A stretch of DNA of 6,284 bases from Kiritimatiellia bacterium (GCA_016295275.1 JAEDLN010000141.1:1-6284), one strand, 5' to 3'. Shown: positions 1 to 6,247, numbered from the stretch's first letter. The notes: a model not told the origin generated them from the sequence alone. Program-made: numbers and translations.

Positions 1-1899
1 ATTCTCGTCTCGAACTCGATCGTCGTGCTGGAAAACATCGCCCGCCGGTTCGAGGATACGCCCGATCGCTGGGAAGCCGCGCGAATCGGCACGGACGAGG
101 TGACCATTGCCGTTCTCGCTTCGGCCGGTACCAATATCGTCGTAATGCTCCCGATCGCGATGATGACATCCATCGTCGGACGCTATTTCGCCCCCTTCGC
201 TCTGACGACCCTGATCGTGAATATCGCCTCCATCTTCATCTCCTTTACCCTTACGCCTATGCTCTGCGCCCTCTGGATGCGCCCCATGTCGCAACAAACG
301 GGTTCCCTTTCCCGTATCGGCAGAAGCTGGGAAGCGTTCCTCTCCAAAACCGGAAATGCGTACGGTTCCTGGCTGCAAAAGGTCAGCGACAACCGTCTCC
401 TTTCTCTCGGCGCCGTTGTCGCCTCCGTTCTCCTGTTCTTCTTCTCCATCTCTTTCTGCACGAAGGGCCTCGGCTTCAATATGATGGAAAATGACGACTG
501 GGGCCGCATCTTCGTCCGCCTCGAATATCCCGATTACTACGATCTCGCCCGCACGACGGAGGAAACCCGGAAAATCGCCGATGACATGCAGACACTCCCG
601 GGAATCGAAACCGTCCTACTGACCGTCGGCCGCGCCGATGCCATCTCCGGACAGGCTTCCGAAGGCGTCTACCTCGCGCAACTCGAGCTCGTCTTCGTAG
701 AGCCTGCTCGCCGCGACTGGAAAATCAGCTCCATGCTCGATCAAGTGCGCACCCGGCTCAGCGACGTTCCCGACCTGATCTTCGCCGCCACCATTCCAGG
801 CTATGTCTCCGGCTCCAATGCCTCCATCTCCACGGCAATGGTGGGCGACGATCTGGACGTCATTACGGAAAACGCCCAAAAACTCCAACAGCTCGTCTTC
901 TCTCTGCCCGGTATCGCCCAATTCGATACGACCGCACGCGACGACAAACCCGAAATCCGGATCCTCCCCAACCGCGCGATCCTCTCCGATCTCGGCATAA
1001 GCGCCAGCGCCGTCGGTACGATCGTCCGCGCCAATATCGACGGAATCGAAGCCGCCTCCTTCAAGGAAGACCGCAAAACCATCGATATTCGCGTCAAACT
1101 CGACGAACGCGAAGGAACCGGTCAAGTGGCCGCCTTCCCGATTCCGTCCCGCCCCGGACGCCCCGTTCCCCTGGAAGCCTTTACCACCGAACAGCCGACC
1201 GGTCAAAAGGTCATGATCTTCCGCCACGACAAACGCCGCGCCATTACCATGCTCGGCAACGAGGTCGATGGCTATGCCACCGGTACGTTGCTGAACGAAA
1301 TCCACCGGCTCGCGGAAGAAAACAACCTGGTCGACGACAATATCCAGCTGAAAAATCTCGGCTCTTCCGAAATGCTCGATGAAACCGTCTCCGACTTCAT
1401 GGAAGCGATCCTGCTCGCCTCCCTCCTGACCTACCTGACGCTCTCGGCCATCCTGGAATCCTTCTCCCGCCCCTTCCTCGTTCTGCTCACCTTCCCGATG
1501 AGCTTGATCGGCGTCTTCTGGGCACTGAAGGCAACCGGTATGAATGTCTCGATTTTCGTCCTGCTCGGTATCGTGATGCTGATCGGCGTCGTCGTGAATG
1601 CCGCCGTGCTGATCGTCGATAAAATGGACCAGCTGCTCCGCGCCGGAACCGAACGGCCGCTCGCAATGTGCAAGGCCGTCAGCCAGACCTTCCGCGCCGT
1701 GCTGATGGTCGTCATCGCATCCGGCCTCGGCATGCTTCCCATCGCCCTCTCGACCGGTATCGGAGCCGTGAACCGGATCGGTATCGGGGCCGCATCCGTC
1801 GGCGGCATCATCGTCGCCGGCGTCTTGACGCTGACGGTTCTTCCGCTCCTGCAAAACCTCTTCATCAAGAGGTCCCGAACGCCCGGCCCGCGCCCTTAA
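1..1899 (+). CDS. RND-superfamily efflux transporter (HAE1/AcrB-like), C-terminal 632 residues; 5' end outside window
   Basis: This is the C-terminal part of an inner-membrane RND pump, a family that normally exports drugs, lipids or other compounds using the proton gradient with a periplasmic adaptor and an outer-membrane channel. The frame is open from base 1, so the GTG at 25 is internal, not a start. The fragment begins in TM4 (LVSNSIVVLEN). It continues through TM5 (about residues 37-56), TM6 (64-88, ending TPMLCALWM) and TM7 (131-152). A periplasmic porter/docking loop follows (about 153-455), then TM8-TM12 (about 466-622), including LLGIVMLIGVVVNAAVLIVD in TM10 and LGMLPIAL in TM11. 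About 400 residues should lie upstream. Aligned by eye to AcrB, the relay positions D407, D408, K940, R971 and T978 read Ser4, Asn5, Asn533, Thr563 and Val570. Proton coupling is therefore doubtful, and this may be a non-energised partner in a mixed trimer. The family call is firm; the substrate is unknown. Confidence 0.95.
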   Translation: MLVSNSIVVLENIARRFEDTPDRWEAARIGTDEVTIAVLASAGTNIVVMLPIAMMTSIVGRYFAPFALTTLIVNIASIFISFTLTPMLCALWMRPMSQQTGSLSRIGRSWEAFLSKTGNAYGSWLQKVSDNRLLSLGAVVASVLLFFFSISFCTKGLGFNMMENDDWGRIFVRLEYPDYYDLARTTEETRKIADDMQTLPGIETVLLTVGRADAISGQASEGVYLAQLELVFVEPARRDWKISSMLDQVRTRLSDVPDLIFAATIPGYVSGSNASISTAMVGDDLDVITENAQKLQQLVFSLPGIAQFDTTARDDKPEIRILPNRAILSDLGISASAVGTIVRANIDGIEAASFKEDRKTIDIRVKLDEREGTGQVAAFPIPSRPGRPVPLEAFTTEQPTGQKVMIFRHDKRRAITMLGNEVDGYATGTLLNEIHRLAEENNLVDDNIQLKNLGSSEMLDETVSDFMEAILLASLLTYLTLSAILESFSRPFLVLLTFPMSLIGVFWALKATGMNVSIFVLLGIVMLIGVVVNAAVLIVDKMDQLLRAGTERPLAMCKAVSQTFRAVLMVVIASGLGMLPIALSTGIGAVNRIGIGAASVGGIIVAGVLTLTVLPLLQNLFIKRSRTPGPRP

Positions 1900-1917
1900 A
1901 TCACTCCCGCCGAACAC

Positions 1918-1958
1918 CCCCTCTCCAATGGCGAAATTGCATTTTTTGTCGAGAGGGG
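1918..1958 (+). terminator. stem-loop after the RND gene, possible weak terminator or leader hairpin
   Basis: CCCCTCTC at 1918-1925 is the exact complement of GAGAGGGG at 1951-1958, with 25 bases between. CAAT (1926-1929) and ATTG (1936-1939) can extend the 5' arm into an inner stem. The arms lie 18 bases after the RND stop. The sequence after the 3' arm is only moderately T-rich (ATATCCTTTTC), and the longest T run is inside the loop. It is therefore not a classical Rho-independent terminator. It could end the RND transcript inefficiently or act in the leader of the kinase gene. Confidence 0.35.
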
Positions 1959-2054
1959 ATATCCTTTTCATGCGGTCGTCCGGCAATTTGCCGCGCGTTT
2001 CTACCGTGTCATTCCACCCCGTTTTGCCCCTGCGCAAAATACCGCTTCCGATTC

Positions 2055-2732
2055 ATGGAACCAACGATTTCCAACCGATCCGTCAAGAAAACGCTCCTCC
2101 ACAAGGGAGGCTTTGCCAATGCGAAAATCTACCGGCTTGAAACCCCCGATGGAGAGGTCTTCATCGAAAAGGATTTCTCCGGCTGTTCCTTTTTGATCCG
2201 AAACACCATCGGTCGCTTTCTGATTCGGCGCGAAGTTCATTATCTTCTCCGTCTGGAAGAAACCGGCGTCGTTCCGGGAAAGGCTCGCCGGATCGGTTCG
2301 TTCTGTATGCGAGAAACGTTTTGCGCCGGTCAGACCTTGCGCGAAATTCCAAAACCGAACCCAAAGGTACCCGGATCGGAAAACCGGATTCCCGTCGCCT
2401 ACTTCCACGCCCTTTTCAACGCCCTCCAGAACATCCATCAATCCGGAATCGTCCATCTCGATCTGCACAATCTCCGCAATATCATCGTCTCCGCCGATGG
2501 AACGCCCGTTCTTCTCGATTGGCAGTCCGCCATCCATACCCGGCTGCTTCTTCCTCCCATCCGGCGTCTTCTCGAAAATATCGACAACATGGGCGTTCTC
2601 AAGGCATTCGACAAATTCCACCCGGAGGCGATGAACGACGAGCTTTCCCAAAAACTGGAACATGCGAAAAAAATCCGCCGCCGATTCTGGCTGCCCCGTA
2701 TTCACCTCACACGGAAAGACGCGAAAAAATAG
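2055..2732 (+). CDS. small kinase-fold protein, Kdo/WaaP-like or RIO-like lipopolysaccharide kinase family
   Basis: The 225-residue product has the layout of a minimal protein-kinase-like fold. There is a glycine-containing loop (KGGFANAKIY, 17-26), a candidate ATP-binding lysine K39 in VFIEKDF, a candidate helix-C glutamate E60 in LIRREVHYLL, the catalytic-loop motif HLDLHNLRNIIV (134-145, D136 and N142) and a metal-binding LLDWQSA (D155) in place of DFG. The D-to-N spacing is six residues, one more than in classical kinases. No signal peptide or membrane segment is seen, so it should be cytoplasmic or membrane-peripheral. Such proteins are usually annotated as lipopolysaccharide core-sugar kinases; a sugar or lipid substrate is inferred and a protein substrate is not excluded. 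The ATG at 2055 opens the conserved region, but no Shine-Dalgarno precedes it. No other in-frame ATG lies near. It follows the RND gene by 155 bases and converges on uvrC. The C-terminus is very basic. Confidence 0.8.
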   Translation: MEPTISNRSVKKTLLHKGGFANAKIYRLETPDGEVFIEKDFSGCSFLIRNTIGRFLIRREVHYLLRLEETGVVPGKARRIGSFCMRETFCAGQTLREIPKPNPKVPGSENRIPVAYFHALFNALQNIHQSGIVHLDLHNLRNIIVSADGTPVLLDWQSAIHTRLLLPPIRRLLENIDNMGVLKAFDKFHPEAMNDELSQKLEHAKKIRRRFWLPRIHLTRKDAKK

Positions 2733-2750
2733 TTTTTTTTTTTTTTTTCG
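2722..2750. repeat. T16 homopolymer within an A/T dyad between convergent genes
   Basis: A run of 16 T (2733-2748) starts directly after the TAG stop of the kinase gene. CGAAAAAA at 2722-2729, the end of that gene, is the exact complement of TTTTTTCG at 2743-2750, so an 8-bp A/T-rich stem can form on either strand. On the + strand the long T run could help end transcription of the kinase gene. There is no GC-rich stem before it, so termination is only suggested. The rest of the gap, to 2800, holds no other feature that I can support, and no separate terminator for uvrC was found. Confidence 0.6.
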
Positions 2751-2800
2751 GTCGCTCTTCTTCCGCCTCCCCGCAAATCCGCTTGCAAGGACATTTTCCG

Positions 2801-4306
2801 CTAGATGCGGTTGCGAGGTGTCGCGTTTCCGATATTGCGGCGGCAGGTCTCCTTGATTTCCGCCGCCAGCTTTGCGCCGATTCCCTTTACCGCCGCAATC
2901 TCTTCGACATCGGCTTCCGCAATCCGCCGAACCGATCCGAACCGTTGCAGCAACTCGATCTTGCGCGCCGCGCCGATTCCATCGATCTCGTCAAGCGCCG
3001 ATTCGCGAATCTTCTTGAGACGCAGATTCCGGTTGTAGGTGATCGCAAAACGATGCGCCTCGTCGCGCAGTCGGATCACGACACGCAACGCCTCACTGTC
3101 CGTCGGCAACACGATCTCCGGTGTGCCGTCTTCCCAATCGACGACGATGATCTCAAACCGTTTGGCCAACCCGACGACCGGAATCTCCGAAAGTCCCAAC
3201 TCCGCCAAACGCGCCCGCGCCGCCCGCAACTGCGTAATGCCGCCGTCCACCATCACCAAATCCGGAAACGGCTTTCCTTCGTCGCGCAACCGCTTGTATC
3301 GGCGCCCGACGACTTCCGCCATGCTGCGCGGATCGTCGATGCCTTCGACCGTCTTGATCCGAAACCGCCGGTAGCGCTGCGGAGTCGTGACGCCGTCTAC
3401 GCTGCACACCATCGAGGCTACGGTCATCGTTCCGCCTAAATGCGAAATGTCAAAACCCTCAATGACATGCGGAACGCCGCCAAGCCGCAAATGCCGCGCA
3501 AGCTCCTCGCATCCCTGCAAGGCACGCGTGCGCTGCGGTACCGGATTCGGCAATTCGCGCGCACGATACCGGACCATCTCCGTCAACGCTTGCAACGTAT
3601 CCCGCAGCTGCGCCGCTTTCTCGAAATCCATCTCCCCGGACGCCTCCAGCATCTCCTTGCGCAACGCATCCAAAATCAGCGGATCCCCTTTGCGTAAAAA
3701 CCGGCAGGCTTCCTCAAACCGCTCCCGATACGCTTCTTCCGAAATTTTCCCGATGCACGGCGCCGAACAACAGGCAATGCGGTCATTGTGGCAATGCTTG
3801 TGCGTTTCCGCATCGGGATTCGTCGCATCGCATTTGCGAATACCCCAACGCCGCTCCGCAAAATCACGCGCCGTGCGCACGACGGCAGACGACGGAAACG
3901 GCCCGAAATACTCGTCGCCGTCATCCCGGACAATGCGGCACTCCGAAAACCGCGGACACGCCAAATGCGATTCCGCACGCAAAACCAAATACCGCTTGTC
4001 ATCCCGAAGCGAAATGTTGAAACGAGGCCGATAGTCTTTGATGAGACGCCCCTCCGTGAGCAACGCCTCCGCTTCGTTGCGAACCACAATCCACTCCAAG
4101 TCCGCAATGCTGTGAACCAATCCGCGCAGCTTCGGCGTCCCTTTCCGCAACGACGATTCCCGGAAATAACTCGATACCCGACGCTTGAGCGATACCGCCT
4201 TGCCGACATAGATGATCACCCCGTTGCGGTCCCGGTACAGATAACAACCGGGCTTATCCGGCAAATTCCGCAATTTCTCGCGCAACCGCTCGCTGACTTC
4301 AATCAT
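2801..4306 (-). CDS. uvrC: UvrABC excinuclease subunit C, compact form of 501 residues
   Basis: UvrC makes both incisions around a lesion in nucleotide excision repair, after UvrA and UvrB have located it. The domains run in order. The GIY-YIG nuclease (about 17-100) has PGCYLYRD, IYVGK and NEAEALLTE. An iron-sulphur-type cysteine set follows (C159, C172, C180, C184). The UVR motif that contacts UvrB is at about 210-241. The RNase H-like nuclease has FDISH (D286), DDPRSM (D325), MVDGG (D354) and DEAHRFAI (H418), and tandem helix-hairpin-helix DNA-binding motifs occupy about 439-490. E. coli UvrC has 610 residues. The shortfall lies between the UVR motif and FDISH, where only about 45 residues remain. 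The ATG at 4304-4306 is preceded by GGAGG (4316-4320) nine bases away. The gene overlaps the end of ribF by 8 bases (ATGATTGA), so it is probably translationally coupled as the last gene of the operon. An upstream in-frame start at 4390 would only add an Arg-rich shadow of ribF. Confidence 0.96.
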   Translation of the reverse strand: MIEVSERLREKLRNLPDKPGCYLYRDRNGVIIYVGKAVSLKRRVSSYFRESSLRKGTPKLRGLVHSIADLEWIVVRNEAEALLTEGRLIKDYRPRFNISLRDDKRYLVLRAESHLACPRFSECRIVRDDGDEYFGPFPSSAVVRTARDFAERRWGIRKCDATNPDAETHKHCHNDRIACCSAPCIGKISEEAYRERFEEACRFLRKGDPLILDALRKEMLEASGEMDFEKAAQLRDTLQALTEMVRYRARELPNPVPQRTRALQGCEELARHLRLGGVPHVIEGFDISHLGGTMTVASMVCSVDGVTTPQRYRRFRIKTVEGIDDPRSMAEVVGRRYKRLRDEGKPFPDLVMVDGGITQLRAARARLAELGLSEIPVVGLAKRFEIIVVDWEDGTPEIVLPTDSEALRVVIRLRDEAHRFAITYNRNLRLKKIRESALDEIDGIGAARKIELLQRFGSVRRIAEADVEEIAAVKGIGAKLAAEIKETCRRNIGNATPRNRI

Positions 4307-5282
4307 GCCGCAAATCCTCCGGCCGGGGCAACGCCTGCGCTTGCGCAATATCCAACCGAATCTGCGCCCCCAAAGCCGACGGCGTCTCAAACGCCCGCTC
4401 CCCCCGAAGCCGCTTCAGAAAGGCGATCTCGAGCTCCGCTCCATACAGGGCTCCCTCATGCCCGAGAATGTGAACCTCCAATACCGGCCGATCCGGACGC
4501 GCGTCCGGAAAGGTCGGGCGATACCCATAGTTCGCAACCGCTCGATGCCACGCATCCGTTTCGCCTTCTCCCTCCACCCGGACGTCTACCGCATACACGC
4601 CGACCGGTGGCATAAGAGCCGACTGCACAAGCACATTCGCCGTCGGTGCGCCAAGCCGCGTCCCAATGCCACGCGCGGGCGCCGGTCCGGAATGCTCGCA
4701 AATCCGGTACGGCCGCCCCAACATCGCCGTCGCCGATTCCAAGTCGCCGCCCAAAATCGCCGCACGAATGCGCGTGCTCGATACCGGTGCCCCATTCCAA
4801 ATCACAAAGGGTACTTCCAAAATCTCCACCGCCCCACCCGTCATCCGCTGCAAGTCGGACAATGTGCCGGAATGCCCATGCCCGAAATGCCAATTCGGAC
4901 CGCTTACGACCCCACAATACCGCTCGCCCGCTCCAAGCCACGAACCGAGCGTGTGCCGGATAAATTCCTTCGGCGTCAATGCCGCAAATGCCTCGGTAAA
5001 CGGTAACACCAGACAACCCGAGAGTCCCGCCATGCGCCGCAACGTCTCCAACCGCTCCGAAAGCGTCATCAGCCGGGGCGGACAACGCGCCGGCGCTACC
5101 ACCGAAAGCGGATGCGGATCAAAGGTCAGAACCCACGCCTGCGCATCCCGACGCTCCGCCAATGCGATCGCTTCCGACAGCAACGCGCAATGCCCGCGGT
5201 GCAGACCGTCGAAATAGCCCGCCGCCAAGACAACACGCGGCGCCACACGCGCCACTTCTTCCGGAGAATGCACGACAAGCAT
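4299..5282 (-). CDS. ribF: bifunctional riboflavin kinase / FAD synthetase
   Basis: RibF phosphorylates riboflavin to FMN and then adenylates FMN to FAD, in the cytoplasm. The 327-residue product shows both halves. The N-terminal nucleotidyltransferase (about 15-175) has GYFDGLHRGH (22-31), TFDPHP (53-58), GPNWHFG (128-134) and SSTRIR (168-173). The C-terminal riboflavin kinase (about 185-310) has RLGAPTANV (209-217), YGYRPTF, an LEVH strand carrying the expected glutamate, LYGAELEIAFLKRLR and a final QIRLDIAQA. The length is normal for the family (about 310-330). The GTG at 5288 could also begin the frame, but AAGGAGG (5291-5297) sits 8 bases from the ATG at 5282 and only 2 from the GTG, so the ATG is preferred. 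It starts 21 bases after the smpB stop, and its end overlaps the uvrC start by 8 bases. Confidence 0.96.
   Translation of the reverse strand: MLVVHSPEEVARVAPRVVLAAGYFDGLHRGHCALLSEAIALAERRDAQAWVLTFDPHPLSVVAPARCPPRLMTLSERLETLRRMAGLSGCLVLPFTEAFAALTPKEFIRHTLGSWLGAGERYCGVVSGPNWHFGHGHSGTLSDLQRMTGGAVEILEVPFVIWNGAPVSSTRIRAAILGGDLESATAMLGRPYRICEHSGPAPARGIGTRLGAPTANVLVQSALMPPVGVYAVDVRVEGEGETDAWHRAVANYGYRPTFPDARPDRPVLEVHILGHEGALYGAELEIAFLKRLRGERAFETPSALGAQIRLDIAQAQALPRPEDLRHD
4316..4320 (-). promoter_or_regulatory. Shine-Dalgarno of uvrC, inside ribF
   Basis: On the minus strand GGAGG lies nine bases before the uvrC ATG at 4306, within the last codons of ribF. It selects this start over the upstream in-frame ATG at 4390 and allows both reinitiation by ribosomes leaving ribF and independent initiation. 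Confidence 0.75.
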
Positions 5283-5290
5283 CCGCACGT

Positions 5291-5297
5291 CCTCCTT
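5291..5297 (-). promoter_or_regulatory. Shine-Dalgarno of ribF
   Basis: AAGGAGG on the minus strand lies in the 21-base gap after smpB. It is 8 bases from the ATG at 5282 and only 2 bases from the competing GTG at 5288. The spacing decides for the ATG. Confidence 0.8.
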
Positions 5298-5303
5298 CCA
5301 GAC

Positions 5304-5798
5304 CTACCGGCGTTTCATCGCATTCGCGACCGCACGACGCGCCTGCAAATCCCCTTCGCGGCGACGAATGGTCTCGCGCTTGTCATGCGCCGCCTTGCCG
5401 CGACAAATGCCAATCTGGCATTTGACCTTGCCTTTCTTCAAATACAGCGACAGCGGGACGAGCGTATTGCCTTTCCGTTCCGTATGCTCGCGCAGCTTCA
5501 AAATCTCCCGCTTGTGCAACAATAGCCGGCGATTCCGATGCGTGTCGTGATTGAAGATGTTGCCGAATCCGTACAACGGAATGTTGACCCCTATCAGCCA
5601 CGCTTCATTCTTGTACTTGTCGATGTCGGCATACGCTCCAACCAAACTGGCATGACCTTCGCGAATGACCTTGACCTCCGTACCGCGAAGCTCGATCCCG
5701 GCTTCCACACGCTGCAAAACCTCATAGTCGTGCAGCGCCTTCCGGTTCTGCGCAACGATTTTTATGCCTTGTGCCGTATTCGGAGAGTTCGCAGACAT
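5304..5798 (-). CDS. smpB: SsrA-binding protein, trans-translation factor
   Basis: SmpB binds tmRNA and carries it to ribosomes stalled on messages without a stop codon, so that they are released and the unfinished peptide is tagged for degradation. The 164-residue product matches the family throughout. It has IKIVAQNRKALHDYEV at the N-terminus (12-27), GTEVKVIREG (39-48), NIFNHDTHRNRRLLLHKREI in the middle, and CRGKAAHDKRE (about 132-142), followed by the basic C-terminal tail that enters the mRNA channel. The length is typical (about 150-165). The ATG at 5796-5798 starts the conserved region. Only a weak AGG (5807-5809) precedes it at 8 bases, in contrast to the strong sites of its neighbours. 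A hairpin lies just upstream, 41 bases separate it from rpoZ, and ribF follows after 21 bases. The tmRNA gene ssrA is not in this window. Confidence 0.97.
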   Translation of the reverse strand: MSANSPNTAQGIKIVAQNRKALHDYEVLQRVEAGIELRGTEVKVIREGHASLVGAYADIDKYKNEAWLIGVNIPLYGFGNIFNHDTHRNRRLLLHKREILKLREHTERKGNTLVPLSLYLKKGKVKCQIGICRGKAAHDKRETIRRREGDLQARRAVANAMKRR

Positions 5799-5814
5799 GT
5801 CAAAAGCCTAAACA

Positions 5815-5834
5815 GGCGGAAGCAACGCTCCGCC
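5815..5834 (-). promoter_or_regulatory. hairpin between rpoZ and smpB
   Basis: GGCGG (5815-5819) pairs with CCGCC (5830-5834), and AGC (5821-5823) pairs with GCT (5827-5829). This gives an 8-bp stem with one bulged base and a three-base loop. It fills the centre of the 41-base gap. On the minus strand it is followed by TGTTTAGGCTTTTG, which has no continuous T run, so a strong terminator is unlikely. Partial termination, an mRNA-processing site or a damper on smpB translation are all possible. A smaller alternative stem (GCCT 5806-5809 with AGGC 5814-5817) shares bases with it and excludes it. Confidence 0.45.
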
Positions 5835-5839
5835 CAACC

Positions 5840-6076
5840 CTAGCGGGCCGAATGGCGCGTACGGGCTTCCAGCTGATCGTAGTCGACCTCTGCGGTCAGC
5901 TTGCCTTCGATGATTTCACGCAAAACGGTGTCGACCGTGTCTTCGCCTTCTTTGGGAACCAGCAGAGGACGACGCACGTCATTGTTGATCTCACGCACAC
6001 GTAACGAAACCATGTTCACCAAAAGGGGAACATTCGGAACCTTCTCATGTGCCTTGTCGAGTAACTCAAAGTCCAT
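5840..6076 (-). CDS. rpoZ: DNA-directed RNA polymerase omega subunit
   Basis: Omega is the small subunit that helps fold and hold the beta-prime subunit of RNA polymerase. In many bacteria, E. coli included, it takes part in ppGpp binding. The 78-residue product carries the family pattern: VPNVPLLVNMVSLRVREI (13-30) matching the first helices, RRPLLVPKE (35-43), then TVDTVLREIIEGKL (47-60), which corresponds to the T-x-ALREI-x-EG segment of E. coli omega. The N-terminal form resembles omega proteins of the Verrucomicrobiota-type lineages, an impression from memory. The ATG at 6074-6076 is chosen because GGAAGG (6084-6089) stands 7 bases before it. The longer frame, opening with TTG at 6148, would begin inside the -35 box of the promoter. 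It is the first gene of the operon with smpB, ribF and uvrC. Confidence 0.92.
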   Translation of the reverse strand: MDFELLDKAHEKVPNVPLLVNMVSLRVREINNDVRRPLLVPKEGEDTVDTVLREIIEGKLTAEVDYDQLEARTRHSAR

Positions 6077-6083
6077 TGCAAAT

Positions 6084-6089
6084 CCTTCC
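6084..6089 (-). promoter_or_regulatory. Shine-Dalgarno of rpoZ
   Basis: GGAAGG on the minus strand is 7 bases before the ATG at 6076. It fixes the 78-residue form of omega against a 102-residue form starting from TTG at 6148. Confidence 0.75.
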
Positions 6090-6119
6090 GTTGCTGAGAT
6101 TTTTTCAATAGGTCGCGAA

Positions 6120-6148
6120 ATTCTATCAAAACCGTATTTTTGCGTCAA
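6120..6148 (-). promoter_or_regulatory. sigma-70-type promoter of the rpoZ-smpB-ribF-uvrC operon
   Basis: Read on the minus strand, TTGACG (6148-6143) is separated by exactly 17 bases from TAGAAT (6125-6120). Each box matches five of six consensus bases. A start of transcription near 6113 would leave a leader of about 37 bases before rpoZ. The 15 bases upstream of the -35 box (6149-6163) are A/T-rich and could act as an UP element. No other promoter of similar quality was seen within the operon. Confidence 0.75.
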
Positions 6149-6185
6149 ACATCGATTTTACAACCCCCCCCGCCGCCGTACGCCG

Positions 6186-6236
6186 CGTCGCCGTGCTCAC
6201 CCCTCGCGCCCCGTCGCCGTGCGCCCCCTCGTGCGG
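6186..6236. repeat. imperfect 26-base tandem repeat, C/G-rich
   Basis: CGTCGCCGTGC occurs at 6186-6196 and again at 6212-6222, a period of 26. A shared CCCCTCG core follows each copy with a one-base shift. The stretch 6164-6284 starts with a run of eight C and is sharply more C/G-rich than the promoter region beside it. No coding frame of convincing composition was seen in it. Confidence 0.55.
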
Positions 6237-6247
6237 CTTGGCGGTAG

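Noticed and set aside
1937..1965. Possible promoter TTGCAT, 17 bases, TATCCT before the kinase gene
   Set aside because: The spacing is ideal but only three and four of six bases match, and it overlaps the stem-loop. This is too weak to list as a feature.
1981..1993. Dyad CGGCAA-T-TTGCCG upstream of the kinase gene
   Set aside because: A 12-base dyad is expected about once or twice by chance in a sequence of this length, and no regulator is nearby to link it to.
616..2037. 473-residue minus-strand open frame opposite the RND gene
   Set aside because: It lies antisense to a clearly conserved transporter and is dominated by Gly, Asp, Glu and His in irregular order, the mirror of the codon bias of the real gene. 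No family is recognisable.
2022..2039. Small stem TTTTGC/GCAAAA 15 bases before the kinase ATG
   Set aside because: The stem is short and mostly A/T, with no supporting signal.
1928..2140. 70-residue open frame starting in the gap and overlapping the kinase gene
   Set aside because: It covers the kinase start in another frame, has no recognisable domain and ends inside the kinase coding region. The kinase frame carries the conserved motifs.
2321..3439. 372-residue plus-strand open frame across the kinase gene, the T tract and uvrC
   Set aside because: It runs through two real genes in other frames or on the other strand, contains a Phe run from the T tract, and has an Arg/Pro/Ser-rich shadow composition.
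3788..4615. 275-residue plus-strand frame opposite uvrC and ribF
   Set aside because: It is antisense to two conserved proteins, rich in Arg, Pro and Ala, and has no domain pattern.
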